Assembly (NCBI GenBank): GCA_964418585.1
Contig: CAYQMG010000089.1
Coordinates: 102,895 to 166,894 of the forward strand
Length of the DNA stretch: 64,000 nucleotides
Reading direction: 5' to 3'
From: JAJRTE01 sp964418585
Lineage (GTDB): Bacteria; Myxococcota_A; UBA796; JAJRTE01
Below are positions 39,200-50,197 of this stretch, piece after piece. The notes below the pieces were generated by a model. That model did not search any database and was not told the DNA's origin. It saw only the letters and a program-made list of their open reading frames with translations. The first letter of the stretch is position 1. Each line of letters starts with the position of its first letter. The translations under genes and the position numbers were made by a program.

Positions 39200-39520
39200 T
39201 GTCGGTGGCGTCGGGACGGGTCCTGTCCGGTCGGGGAGGCTTCGGCTTGTTCGGGGAGAACCGGGGGTCGGAGGGGGGATGGCGGACGGGACGCGGTGCC
39301 GGTTGAGACCGGCGCCTGCCCCTTCCGGGCGCCCTCGAGGCGCCCGATTTTCCCTGTCTTTTGCGAACGCCACTGGTTTCGATGTTCGAGCCGGGTCCTT
39401 GCGTTCCATCCTGACAAGAGACGGTATCGGCCACTGCCGCCCGGCAGCAGGTTGCCTCGAGGGGTCTGGGGCGAAAGCTTGCTGATCCACGGAGCACTTT
39501 CCTTGACAATCGTGGGACGG
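39200..39520. other. Intergenic region between KhpA copy 2 and the sigma factor gene
   Basis: 321 nt without a convincing gene, although the sigma factor frame stays open back to 39296. It contains a terminator-like hairpin (39326-39351) and the start of a near-consensus promoter (39503-39531). Confidence 0.5.
39326..39351 (+). terminator. Rho-independent terminator after the KhpA-like genes
   Basis: A perfect 8-bp stem CGGGCGCC / GGCGCCCG with a 5-nt loop (CTCGA), followed by ATTTT. The stem is strong but the T-tract is short. Confidence 0.5.
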
Positions 39521-39531
39521 ATGGGTATGAG
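39503..39531 (+). promoter_or_regulatory. Promoter overlapping the start of the RpoH-like sigma factor gene
   Basis: A perfect TTGACA (39503-39508), 17-nt spacer, TATGAG (39526-39531). Transcription would begin near 39538, downstream of the ATG codons at 39521 and 39527. This argues for a later start codon or a fortuitous match. Confidence 0.45.
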
Positions 39532-40519
39532 AGTCTACGGTTTGTCTACCCACCGCCATCACGGGGAGTTGCCGGCCTTGACCAGAGCGGGAAAGAAGCG
39601 CGACAGCCGAACAGGCGACAGCAGCACGACGTTGCTTCCGGCGCCTGCCACGTCTCAGGCAATCGTCGCCCAGGATCTCTTGTCCCGGTACATGGCGGAG
39701 ATACGCAAGTATCCACTCCTCGATGCCAAGGAAGAGCAGAAGCTCACCATGGCCTACAAGGAGACCCGGGATCCCAAGATAGGCTACCGGCTCATCACGG
39801 CCAATCTCAGGCTGGTGGTCAAGATCGCATTTGAATACCGTCGCTCCTGGACCAACGTGCTCGATCTGATCCAGGAAGGCAACATGGGGCTGGCCCAGGC
39901 GCTGGAGAAGTTCGATCCCATGCGCGGGATTCGGTTCACCAGCTATGCCCAGTACTGGATCCGGGCCTACATCCTCCAGTACATCATGAACAATATCAGC
40001 CTGGTGCGGATTGGAAGCACCCGGTCAGGGCGGAAGCTCTTCTACCAGCTTCAGAAGGAGCGAAAGAAGTTGCTTGCCCAGGGGATCAATCCAGCCCCCA
40101 AGTTGCTCGCCGAACGGCTCGATGTGCCGGAGGAAGAGGTGGAGTGGGTGAGCGCTCGTATCTCCAACCGTGACATTTCCCTCGACGCTCCGGTTGGTAC
40201 CGATTCCGACGGTCGGTCCGTGTCGGAACTTATTTCCGACGAGGACCATGCCGACCCGGAGTCCGAGGTGGGGACCAAGGAGGCGGCTGAGAAACTCCGG
40301 TTGGCCCTCGAGGCCTTTGGAGACACCTTGACCGATGAGCGGGACAAGACCATCTGGACCAGGCGGCTTCTGAGCCAGGACCCGGTCAGCCTGGCGGAGC
40401 TGGGCCAGCAGTTCGGAGTCAGCAAGGAGCGTATTCGACAGCTCGAGGAGCGGCTCAAGAACCGGGCGCGAGCCTTCCTGCTCGATGCACTCGGAGACGA
40501 GGTGACCATCCAGTTCTGA
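39521..40519 (+). CDS. RNA polymerase sigma factor, RpoH/sigma-32-like
   Basis: 332 residues from ATG 39521. It is a sigma-70-family protein lacking the long region 1 of the housekeeping factor. Region 2 is clear (RLITANLRLVVKIAFEYRR; DLIQEGNMGLAQALEKFDP; FTSYAQYWIRAYILQYIM). Next comes GRKLFYQLQKERKKL, matching the RpoH box position (QRKLFFNLR in E. coli). Region 4 ends the protein with SLAELGQQFGVSKERIRQLEERLKNRAR. It probably directs RNA polymerase to stress promoters; clpB lies 2 kb away. The start is uncertain: a TTG at 39578 has GGGGAG nine nt upstream and suits the overlapping promoter, giving 313 residues. Confidence 0.88.
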   Translation: MGMRVYGLSTHRHHGELPALTRAGKKRDSRTGDSSTTLLPAPATSQAIVAQDLLSRYMAEIRKYPLLDAKEEQKLTMAYKETRDPKIGYRLITANLRLVVKIAFEYRRSWTNVLDLIQEGNMGLAQALEKFDPMRGIRFTSYAQYWIRAYILQYIMNNISLVRIGSTRSGRKLFYQLQKERKKLLAQGINPAPKLLAERLDVPEEEVEWVSARISNRDISLDAPVGTDSDGRSVSELISDEDHADPESEVGTKEAAEKLRLALEAFGDTLTDERDKTIWTRRLLSQDPVSLAELGQQFGVSKERIRQLEERLKNRARAFLLDALGDEVTIQF

Positions 40520-40588
40520 TTCCCGGCCAGGGCCGAATCGGCAGACACGCAAGGCGCTCCATCGACAGGGCGGCCACCACCCTCGCCG

Positions 40589-42355
40589 TCACCAGGGCAG
40601 CAGGGACACCGCTGGGAGCCGCACCGCTTCCCCTGGAGCAGGCAGGGCGAATGGTCGAGCCCCTTCCCGAGACCAGTGCAGCCACCGATACCGCCTGTCC
40701 TCCAGGGAGTGGGTGAAACGAAAGGCGACCCGGGCCGGCCGGCCGTCCGAAGTCACCTCCCGCACCGTCGCCTCGAAGTCAGGGCATCTCACCGTCTCGC
40801 CAGCCTCGAAGGGAGACGCTGGATCGCGCAGCAACCAGTCGATGGGATCTTTGAGAAAACCCGCCTCCGGAGTCAGGACCAGGGTCCGGTCGTCCTCCCG
40901 CAATATCTCCACCTCACGGGAAATACTCGAGAGCAGTCCGATCCGTCGAGGCGCCGGAGCGTCGCCCTCCACCTGCCGGATGATTTGCAAGTAGGTCACT
41001 GGAAACTCCTGCCCGTTTACGAACAGAAACGTCTGCTCCGGGACGGCGGAGTCCGCCGGTGCTGTGCGTGCCCCCAAGGCGAACAGGCTCCCAAACAGCA
41101 CCGCAAGGGTCCCTGTCCGGGCAGCGAGTGTCAGGCCTGCCAGGGGGCCGTGGAGGACCAGAAGTCCTCCCAGCAGGGAGCGCCGACCCATCCCCCGGCG
41201 TCCGTCGGTCCGTTCCGGCCGATACGCCTCGACCAGGGCCATGACCAGGAGGGGGAACGCGCCTATCCCGCAGAAAAGCAACAACCGATCCATTGGGAAG
41301 GCGGCACACAGGGGTATCAAGGACAGAACCATCCCCGTTCCCCAAAATCGGGCTTCCCGCCGCGTGGCCAGGACAGGGTACAGCAGCACCGCGATCCCCA
41401 CCGCTGCAGCCACCGATACGACCGTCAACACCGGAACCCACGGCGTCGGCAGCATCAGCACCAGGTCCACCGGAGCCTGCAACCATTGCCCCGCCATCAG
41501 CACGGGCCACCGCTGCACCACCGCCTCGAGGAACCGGAACGGGTGCTGACCGGGGTCGATGTAGAGGCCGGTCGCCGACGTCCCGTAGCCAAGCCCATCG
41601 TAAACCAGGCGCCACAAACCCACCAGCACCCCGTAGGGGACCAGGGCCAGCACCCGGTGCTTCCAGGGGCCGCCGTCCATCGCCAACTGCCACGCCACCA
41701 GGTAGGCTGCCGCTCCAAGCGCTGCCTCCCCGGCAAGCAAACCCACGGTCAACGACACACACGCGCCGCCCAGCCACCACACGCCACGGCCCGCTCGCCA
41801 CCGCACGTGACACAGCAAGGCCGTCAGGCCGAGCACACCCGATATCAGCGCGTGCCGGTTCGCCACCCATCCTGCAGGCATCGCGTGCGCGTCCTCCATC
41901 GCAAAAAGTAGCACCGCCACGCCCGCCACCAGGCCCGCTCCGTGCACTCGTTGGTAAACCCGGCCCACCATCCAGATCAACAGCCCGTACCAAAAAAGAC
42001 TGTGCAGGTGGTGCAGCCAGAACGTGTCCCCCCACAGCGCATGATCCAGAAGATGCGTGAGCACGGCGACCGGCCGGAACAGCGATACCTTCACCCCCCG
42101 ATCGGCCCACCAGGTCACCAGCCCCGCTTCCATCAGCGGTTCCTGCGCCTCCCCCGACGGCATCAGCGTGAAGAAATCCAAAATCGGTTCCCTGTCCTGG
42201 CCAACCGCTCCCACCCCGAGCAGGATGGCCCGATGATAGTAGTCGTCACCGACCCGGCCCGTCCAGACCGCAGGCAGCGCCAGCACCACCCCCACGATGA
42301 CCGCCACCACCGTGGCACGGCGACTGCTCAACATGCCTGTGGTCCACGCTCTCAT
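40589..42355 (-). CDS. Polytopic membrane protein, possible GT-C-type glycosyltransferase
   Basis: 588 residues with about ten hydrophobic helices in the first 450 (for example VVAVIVGVVLALPAVW; GVVFACTION-like stretches are absent, but GAGLVAGVAVLLFAMED and LLGGLLVLHGPLAGLTLAA are clear). A soluble beta-rich C-terminal domain of about 130 residues follows (FLFVNGQEFPVTYLQII; RVAFRFTHSLEDRRYRWL). The first loop has acidic and aromatic residues (GRVGDDYYHRAILLG), as in GT-C enzymes, but no specific family is recognised. ATG 42355 follows GGGGACAAGC; the upstream frame extension lies in the clpB promoter region. It is divergent from clpB and convergent with the sigma factor gene. Confidence 0.75.
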   Translation of the reverse strand: MRAWTTGMLSSRRATVVAVIVGVVLALPAVWTGRVGDDYYHRAILLGVGAVGQDREPILDFFTLMPSGEAQEPLMEAGLVTWWADRGVKVSLFRPVAVLTHLLDHALWGDTFWLHHLHSLFWYGLLIWMVGRVYQRVHGAGLVAGVAVLLFAMEDAHAMPAGWVANRHALISGVLGLTALLCHVRWRAGRGVWWLGGACVSLTVGLLAGEAALGAAAYLVAWQLAMDGGPWKHRVLALVPYGVLVGLWRLVYDGLGYGTSATGLYIDPGQHPFRFLEAVVQRWPVLMAGQWLQAPVDLVLMLPTPWVPVLTVVSVAAAVGIAVLLYPVLATRREARFWGTGMVLSLIPLCAAFPMDRLLLFCGIGAFPLLVMALVEAYRPERTDGRRGMGRRSLLGGLLVLHGPLAGLTLAARTGTLAVLFGSLFALGARTAPADSAVPEQTFLFVNGQEFPVTYLQIIRQVEGDAPAPRRIGLLSSISREVEILREDDRTLVLTPEAGFLKDPIDWLLRDPASPFEAGETVRCPDFEATVREVTSDGRPARVAFRFTHSLEDRRYRWLHWSREGARPFALPAPGEAVRLPAVSLLPW

Positions 42356-42377
42356 GCTTGTCCCCAATCCTTGTGAA

Positions 42378-42404
42378 TCGACCAGCAATTCGGTCGACTT
42401 TTTG
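42378..42404 (+). repeat. Inverted repeat with T-tract in the divergent region upstream of clpB
   Basis: A perfect inverted repeat TCGACC / GGTCGA with an 8-nt loop, followed by CTTTTTG. It looks like a small terminator on the plus strand, yet no gene ends here. It could be a regulatory site in the divergent promoter region. Confidence 0.35.
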
Positions 42405-42459
42405 CCACGGTACCACGGAACGGGATGGTTGGACAAGGGAGGGCTCGTGACAGGAGCGC

Positions 42460-42487
42460 TTGACGGAGTTGCGCTGGTGTCTACGTT
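42460..42487 (+). promoter_or_regulatory. Promoter for clpB
   Basis: TTGACG (42460-42465), 16-nt spacer, TACGTT (42482-42487), about 70 nt before the clpB start. No CIRCE element or clear sigma-32 consensus was seen. Confidence 0.4.
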
Positions 42488-42557
42488 GATAGACGGATAC
42501 ATCAAGACAGACATAACGACACATTGTGATATCAGTGTGCCTGAAAGAGGGGATACG

Positions 42558-45164
<2,607 letters not shown>

Positions 45165-45537
45165 CCCACTTCGAACGGATCCTTCCCCTGCCGTTTCCTC
45201 CCGCGGCAGCGCCCCCGCCCCGCGCCCGCCGGTTCCGAGGGTGAGAAACCCTGCTCACCAGGCGTCATCCACACCAAACCCAACTCCTCTGCCATGAACC
45301 GCTGCGCCTGGTGTCCCGCGCTTCGCGCAAACTCCGCCTCTCGGCGGCAGGCCCACGGCCTACGCCGCCGAAAAAGGATCACGCCTGGCTCGAGCACGAG
45401 GATCGTTGACGGAGGTGCGGAAGTCGGCTACGCTGCAACCCTTCCATGGACCGGCGGAGCCGGGGAATTGGTTCCGGCCGCCGGTATTGTTGGCAGTCGT
45501 GCGGACAGAGGGCCGACAGCAGCGAGGCGGGCATATC
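45165..45537. other. Intergenic region between clpB and the DUF362 gene
   Basis: 373 nt without a convincing gene. No clear terminator for clpB is visible. The distal part has a good promoter candidate (45406-45434) for the DUF362 gene. Confidence 0.5.
45406..45434 (+). promoter_or_regulatory. Promoter for the DUF362 gene
   Basis: TTGACG (45406-45411), 17-nt spacer, TACGCT (45429-45434). The start codon is about 104 nt downstream. Confidence 0.5.
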
Positions 45538-46830
45538 ATGAGCAGATCCAAGGTGGCGATTCTGAAGACTTCTCCCCGAACGGTGCTTCGAGACTATCAC
45601 GAACTCATGAATCTGGCCGGCTACCAGGAGGTGGTGGACCGGACCGTGGACACGGCACTCAAGGTCAACATTTCGTGGCATTTCTTCTTCCCCGGGTCCT
45701 CGACGGTGCCCTGGCAGCTCGACGGAGTGATCCGCGCAATGCTCGCCGACGGGTACAGCAGTGATCTGATTCATGCCTGCCACAATCGGACCGTGGTGAT
45801 CGATGCGCACCTTGGGGAGCGGGAGAATAAGCAACTGGATGTGGTGGAAGCGCATGGTTTGCGGAACATCCATCTGTACGAGGGGGAGGAGTGGATCGAC
45901 ATCCGGGACGCCGTGGGCGACCTGGTTCGGAAGTTTTTGTGTCTCAACCAGGTATATCCGAAGGGGTTTTCCATACCGCGGCGTTTTCTCGGCGAGAACA
46001 TCATCCATCTGCCCACGGTCAAGACGCACGTGTTTACGACCACGACCGGCGCGATGAAGAACGCATTTGGGGGGCTTCTCAACGAGCACCGGCACTGGAC
46101 GCACCCGGTGATCCACGAGACACTCGTGGACCTGCTGATGATCCAGAAGCAGATTCATCGGGGGGTGTTTGCGGTGATGGACGGGACCTTTGCCGGAGAC
46201 GGGCCTGGTCCGCGGTGCATGATTCCGCACACCAAGAACGTGATTCTGGCGTCCTCGGATCAGGTGGCGATCGATGCCGTGGCCGCGCGTTTGATGGGGT
46301 TCGACCCGCTCAAAGATCTGAAGTACATACGGTTGGCTCACGACCTGGAGTTGGGGTGTGGTGACGTGCGGGAGATCGAGCTTGTGGGGGATGTAGCCGC
46401 GGCCGAGGAGAACTGGCATTTCGAGGGTCCGTATCGGCACATGACCTTTGCCGCCCGCAACCAGCATCGTATCTACTGGGGGCTGCTGAAGAAGCCCGTG
46501 GAATGGTCGCTCAAGACCTGGTTGGCCCCCTGGGCCTATGTGGCGTCTGTGATCTATCACGACATGTTTTGGTACCCGGTTCATGCCCCGGAACGGATTG
46601 CCCAGGTGATGGACAGTGAGTGGGGGCGTCTGTTTGCGAATTGGGGAAAGGTCCCTGTGGACGAGCAAGGGTTCCTGGAAGTGGGGGAAGCGGGCGTGGA
46701 GGTGAAGCGCGCCGGGCTTGAGCAGTTCAAGGAGGGCCTCCGGTTGCTCGGCATGGCGGTGGTGGAGTCGCCCGAGTTCCTTTCGCATCGCCGGAGGCAC
46801 GGCCACCCGCGGGGTCATGGAGGCGAGTAG
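45538..46830 (+). CDS. DUF362 domain-containing protein
   Basis: 430 residues. The DUF362 pattern is visible: VAILKTSPRTV at the start, NISWHFFFPGSSTVPWQLDGVI, IIHLPTVKTHVFTTTTGAMKNAFGGLL (the conserved Lys/Thr/Gly core) and FAVMDGTFAGDGPGPR with the following SSDQVAIDAVAARLMG. Some DUF362 proteins carry a ferredoxin-like domain, but no Cys clusters are seen here. A hydrophobic aromatic stretch near 330-350 (WLAPWAYVASVIYHDMFWYP) may be membrane-associated. Function is not established. The start at 45538 follows GAGGCGGG; the frame is open from 45406, where the promoter lies. The metallopeptidase gene follows 59 nt later. Confidence 0.85.
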   Translation: MSRSKVAILKTSPRTVLRDYHELMNLAGYQEVVDRTVDTALKVNISWHFFFPGSSTVPWQLDGVIRAMLADGYSSDLIHACHNRTVVIDAHLGERENKQLDVVEAHGLRNIHLYEGEEWIDIRDAVGDLVRKFLCLNQVYPKGFSIPRRFLGENIIHLPTVKTHVFTTTTGAMKNAFGGLLNEHRHWTHPVIHETLVDLLMIQKQIHRGVFAVMDGTFAGDGPGPRCMIPHTKNVILASSDQVAIDAVAARLMGFDPLKDLKYIRLAHDLELGCGDVREIELVGDVAAAEENWHFEGPYRHMTFAARNQHRIYWGLLKKPVEWSLKTWLAPWAYVASVIYHDMFWYPVHAPERIAQVMDSEWGRLFANWGKVPVDEQGFLEVGEAGVEVKRAGLEQFKEGLRLLGMAVVESPEFLSHRRRHGHPRGHGGE

Positions 46831-46889
46831 GGAAGGGTCCGGGCCGGCGGTTCCGGCCCCGGGGGCGAATTTCCCGGGAGGAGGTGACC

Positions 46890-49046
46890 ATGAGACCATT
46901 CGCATTCAGGCGCTCCGGGCGCTCGAGCGTGCCGGCATTCGAGGTCGGGTGGGGATTGTGTGCCTTCTGGATGGCCTGCCTGATGGCGGGTGTGGTGGAG
47001 GTCTTCGCCGCGGCCGTGCCGCCGGGGTCGGAGGCTCCCGAGGAAGGTAAGGAGGTCGTCATGAGCGAGGCAGCTTCCCGGGCCATCGAAGCGTTGGTTC
47101 AACGCCATGGCGAATCTCAACGGTCGGTGATCGAGCGGGGGGTTCATCAGGTTCTCACCTTCTGGAGGCAGGAGGACGGGGGTGCGGACGTGCTCGAGGC
47201 GTTCGTGGTGCGGAACTATGCCGGCAGTCCCGCCGTTCGGGACGCCCTGTTCGAGCGGTTCGAATTCGCCCTTGAGCAGCTTGATGGACATCTTCTGGAG
47301 ATCTCCCGGGCGTTTCGCAGGCAGTCGGACCTGGACCTGGGACCGCTCCTGCCGCTGGACGAGATGATGGCGGGATACGATCCCGGAGCGCACGTGAGCG
47401 ACGATTTCTTTGCGAACAAGATTGCCTTTGTGGCGCTCCTCAATTTTCCACTGACCACCCTGGAGGTCCGGCTGGAAGAGGGACCGGCCTGGGATCGTCG
47501 GACCTGGGCAGAAGTCCGCCTTGCCCAGCGGTTTTCCCGGCGGGTGCCTGCCGAGGTGGCCCAGGCCGCCGGGCGTGCCGAGGCGGCCACGGAACAGTAC
47601 ATTGCCGGATACAATATCTGGATGCATCACCTGGTGGACCAGGAGGGGCGTCGCCTGTTTCGGCCGGGGCTGCGCCTGATCTCTCACTGGAACCTTCGCG
47701 ACGAACTCAAGGCCGCCTACAGCGACCCGGACGGGTTGGAGCGACAGCGCATGATCCAGGTCGTGATGGACCGTATCGTGCGCCAGACGATTCCCCGGGT
47801 GGTGATCGACAACCCGTTCGTGGACTGGAATCCGTACACGAACGAGGTCTGGGCGAGCGATGTGCGGGATCACGATCGGGCTGAGCCGGATTCCCTGGCG
47901 ATTTCGGGGGAGCGGGAGCCGGATACGCGGTATGCCATGATCCTCGAGCGGTTTCATGCCGCACGTCTCGAGGATCCCTATTCCCCGCTCAATCCCACGC
48001 TGCTCGACCGGAAGTTCAACGAGGAGCGCGAGATACCGGAAACCCGTGTGGTCGAACTTCTCGAGGCGGTCCTGACTTCACCTCAGGCGGTGGAGGTGGC
48101 TCGACTCATTCGTGATCGGCTCGGCCGGCCTCTGGAGCCGTTCGACGTCTGGTACAGCGGATTTCGTCCTCGAGGCACGCATACCGAGGAGGCGTTGGAT
48201 CGACTGGTGAAGGCGCGCTATCCCGGGCGTGAGGCATTCCAGGCGGATTTGCCGAACCTTTTGGTCGCCATCGGTTTTTCGTCGGATCAGGCTGCCTATC
48301 TGGCGGAGAACATTGTGGTGGATCCTTCTCGAGGCGCGGGTCATGCGATGGGCGCAGCGTGGCGGGGGGATCGAGTGCACCTGCGCACGCGGATCGGGCC
48401 GGACGGAATGAACTACAAGGGGTTCAACGTGGCCGTGCACGAACTGGGGCACAACGTGGAGCAGGTCTACTCCCTCAAGAAGGTGGATCACGTGTTGCTG
48501 AGCGGTGTCCCGAACTCGGCGTGCACCGAGGCCATCGCGTTCCTGTTTCAGGCCCGGGACCTCGAGTTGCTCGGACTCGCCCGTCCGGACATGCGGGCCC
48601 GTGCGTTCGAGGTGCTGGATGACTTCTGGCAGACCTACGAGATAGCGGGCGTGGCCATGGTGGACATTGGCGTGTGGCGTTGGATGTACGCGCATCCCGA
48701 TGCGACCCCGGGTGAGCTTCGGGAGGCCACCATCGGAATCGCAAAGGAAGTGTGGAATCGCTACTATGCACCGGCGTTTCATATTGAGGACGTGGCGCTT
48801 CTTGCCATCTATTCTCACATCGTGGATGCCATGCTCTACACGCCGGACTACCCCATCGGGCACCTCATCGCGTTCCAGCTTCGGGAACACATCGAGAAAA
48901 GTGGGCACGTGGGGGAAGAGGTTGAGCGGATTGCCCGTATCGGGCGCCTGACGCCGGACCTGTGGATGATTGAAGCCACCGGGCAGCCCATCAGCGCCCA
49001 GCCCCTGCTTGAAGCCACGTCTCGAGCCGTCGCCGAGTTGAGATGA
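46890..49046 (+). CDS. Exported M3-like zinc metallopeptidase
   Basis: 718 residues with an N-terminal signal-like segment (VGWGLCAFWMACLMAGVVEVFA). The gluzincin site is HELGH at 517-521, and the expected third ligand Glu547 lies 26 residues on in CTEAIAFLF, the spacing seen in M3 (oligopeptidase) enzymes. The rest is mostly helical, as in the M3 fold. It probably degrades peptides in the periplasm or at the cell surface. The ATG at 46890 follows GGGAGGAGG; an in-frame GTG at 46884 would overlap the SD. A TTG/GTG choice is not supported. It follows the DUF362 gene closely and may share its promoter. Confidence 0.82.
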   Translation: MRPFAFRRSGRSSVPAFEVGWGLCAFWMACLMAGVVEVFAAAVPPGSEAPEEGKEVVMSEAASRAIEALVQRHGESQRSVIERGVHQVLTFWRQEDGGADVLEAFVVRNYAGSPAVRDALFERFEFALEQLDGHLLEISRAFRRQSDLDLGPLLPLDEMMAGYDPGAHVSDDFFANKIAFVALLNFPLTTLEVRLEEGPAWDRRTWAEVRLAQRFSRRVPAEVAQAAGRAEAATEQYIAGYNIWMHHLVDQEGRRLFRPGLRLISHWNLRDELKAAYSDPDGLERQRMIQVVMDRIVRQTIPRVVIDNPFVDWNPYTNEVWASDVRDHDRAEPDSLAISGEREPDTRYAMILERFHAARLEDPYSPLNPTLLDRKFNEEREIPETRVVELLEAVLTSPQAVEVARLIRDRLGRPLEPFDVWYSGFRPRGTHTEEALDRLVKARYPGREAFQADLPNLLVAIGFSSDQAAYLAENIVVDPSRGAGHAMGAAWRGDRVHLRTRIGPDGMNYKGFNVAVHELGHNVEQVYSLKKVDHVLLSGVPNSACTEAIAFLFQARDLELLGLARPDMRARAFEVLDDFWQTYEIAGVAMVDIGVWRWMYAHPDATPGELREATIGIAKEVWNRYYAPAFHIEDVALLAIYSHIVDAMLYTPDYPIGHLIAFQLREHIEKSGHVGEEVERIARIGRLTPDLWMIEATGQPISAQPLLEATSRAVAELR

Positions 49047-49174
49047 CCTCCTGGAACGCACCTGCCGAGCAAGACCGCGTCGGGTCCCCGCCTGCTCGAC
49101 GTTGAGCGAAGTCGTTGAAACCTTTTCGTTCTTGTCCCGTTGGTATCTCCGCGGGCATCCGTGCGAGGGTTGGC

Positions 49175-49202
49175 TTGCACCCCCTTGCGGGAGTGGTATA
49201 AT
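49175..49202 (+). promoter_or_regulatory. Strong promoter for the lipoprotein - polytopic protein operon
   Basis: TTGCAC (49175-49180), 16-nt spacer, perfect TATAAT (49197-49202) preceded by TGG (extended -10). The predicted transcript starts near 49209, 38 nt before the lipoprotein ATG. This is the best -10 seen in the window. Confidence 0.65.
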
Positions 49203-49246
49203 GACCACTGTCGATGCGATGGCTTCTGCACTGGAGGCGGAGAGCG

Positions 49247-50197
49247 ATGAGCGCGTGGAAAGCGAGGAAAGCGGACAGGGCGGCCGGGTGGGTCATGGCG
49301 GCCGTGGTGTGGCTGGTCGCGTCGTGGAGCAGTGCCGGGTGCCTGCAGCAGGAGGACCTCTCCGCGGACGTGCTGACCTCTTTCGAGGAGCCGAGCCCGG
49401 GCACGGCCGGGGCTTCCGGGGCGGCCGAGCATGTGACCGTGGCGCACCACCCCATGCCGGCCGGAGCAGCCGCCAATGCCGCCATCGAGGGGGTGGAGCC
49501 TGGCGCGTCCGGGAATGCGGAGGAGGCGAAGAAGGCAGAAGAGGGGGAGGGGGCGGAGGCGCAGGAGGCGGGGACCGGCTCGGCGGAGAACATGGCCGGG
49601 GCGGAAGCGGGAGCCGATGCGTCGGGTGAAGGGGGGTCTGTGGCCGCCGCCGAGGCAGGGGCCAGCGAACCGGCGGTGGGGGTCCCCGAGTTTCACCCGC
49701 ACCGGGAGATGCCGCCGGGCTATGGAAGCAGCCTGCCGCCGGACCCTCATCCCGAGGAAGTGCCGCCGCCGGCCGCCGAGGAAGCCCCCCCGGGCGCCGG
49801 TGCTCCGGGGGAACCCGAGAAGGTGAAGCCAGCGGTGTTGACGCCTTTTGAGCGCGATTTTGCCGGCCAGAAGTTCATCACCGTGAGTGGCACGATTCAG
49901 TACGAAGGAGAGCGGACCGCCACGGTGGACATCGACTGCTTCGTGACCGACACCTCGACCCGGGCGGGGCGCAAGCTCGTCAACAAGGTGAAGGTGGAAG
50001 GTCCGGGTCCCTACACCATGAAGGTCCCTGCCGACTACGGCGAATTGCACGTCACCGCGTTCATGGATCTGGAGAACGACGGGCCTGACAGCAAGGATCC
50101 ACAGGGCAGCTACGAGCACAACCCCCTCGTCATCAAGGACGAGGATATCGAGAATGTGGACATCGTGCTCAAGCGTCGCACGGGCGCCGGGCAATGA
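49247..50197 (+). CDS. Lipoprotein with long Ala/Glu/Pro-rich linker
   Basis: 316 residues. The signal peptide ends in SAGC (Cys32), so it should be lipid-anchored. Residues about 35-200 are low complexity (Ala, Glu, Gly, Pro), probably an extended linker across the periplasm. The last 115 residues form a compact beta-rich domain (GQKFITVSGTIQYEG; ATVDIDCFVTD; PYTMKVPADYGELHVTAFMDLENDGPD) resembling a carboxypeptidase-regulatory or Ig-like fold. ATG 49247 follows GGAG and agrees with the promoter. The stop overlaps the next start (ATGA), so the two genes are coupled. No family name can be given. Confidence 0.8.
   Translation: MSAWKARKADRAAGWVMAAVVWLVASWSSAGCLQQEDLSADVLTSFEEPSPGTAGASGAAEHVTVAHHPMPAGAAANAAIEGVEPGASGNAEEAKKAEEGEGAEAQEAGTGSAENMAGAEAGADASGEGGSVAAAEAGASEPAVGVPEFHPHREMPPGYGSSLPPDPHPEEVPPPAAEEAPPGAGAPGEPEKVKPAVLTPFERDFAGQKFITVSGTIQYEGERTATVDIDCFVTDTSTRAGRKLVNKVKVEGPGPYTMKVPADYGELHVTAFMDLENDGPDSKDPQGSYEHNPLVIKDEDIENVDIVLKRRTGAGQ

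Noticed and set aside
45379..46905. 508-codon minus-strand ORF opposite the DUF362 gene
   Set aside because: The plus strand encodes clear DUF362 motifs; the antisense translation has none.
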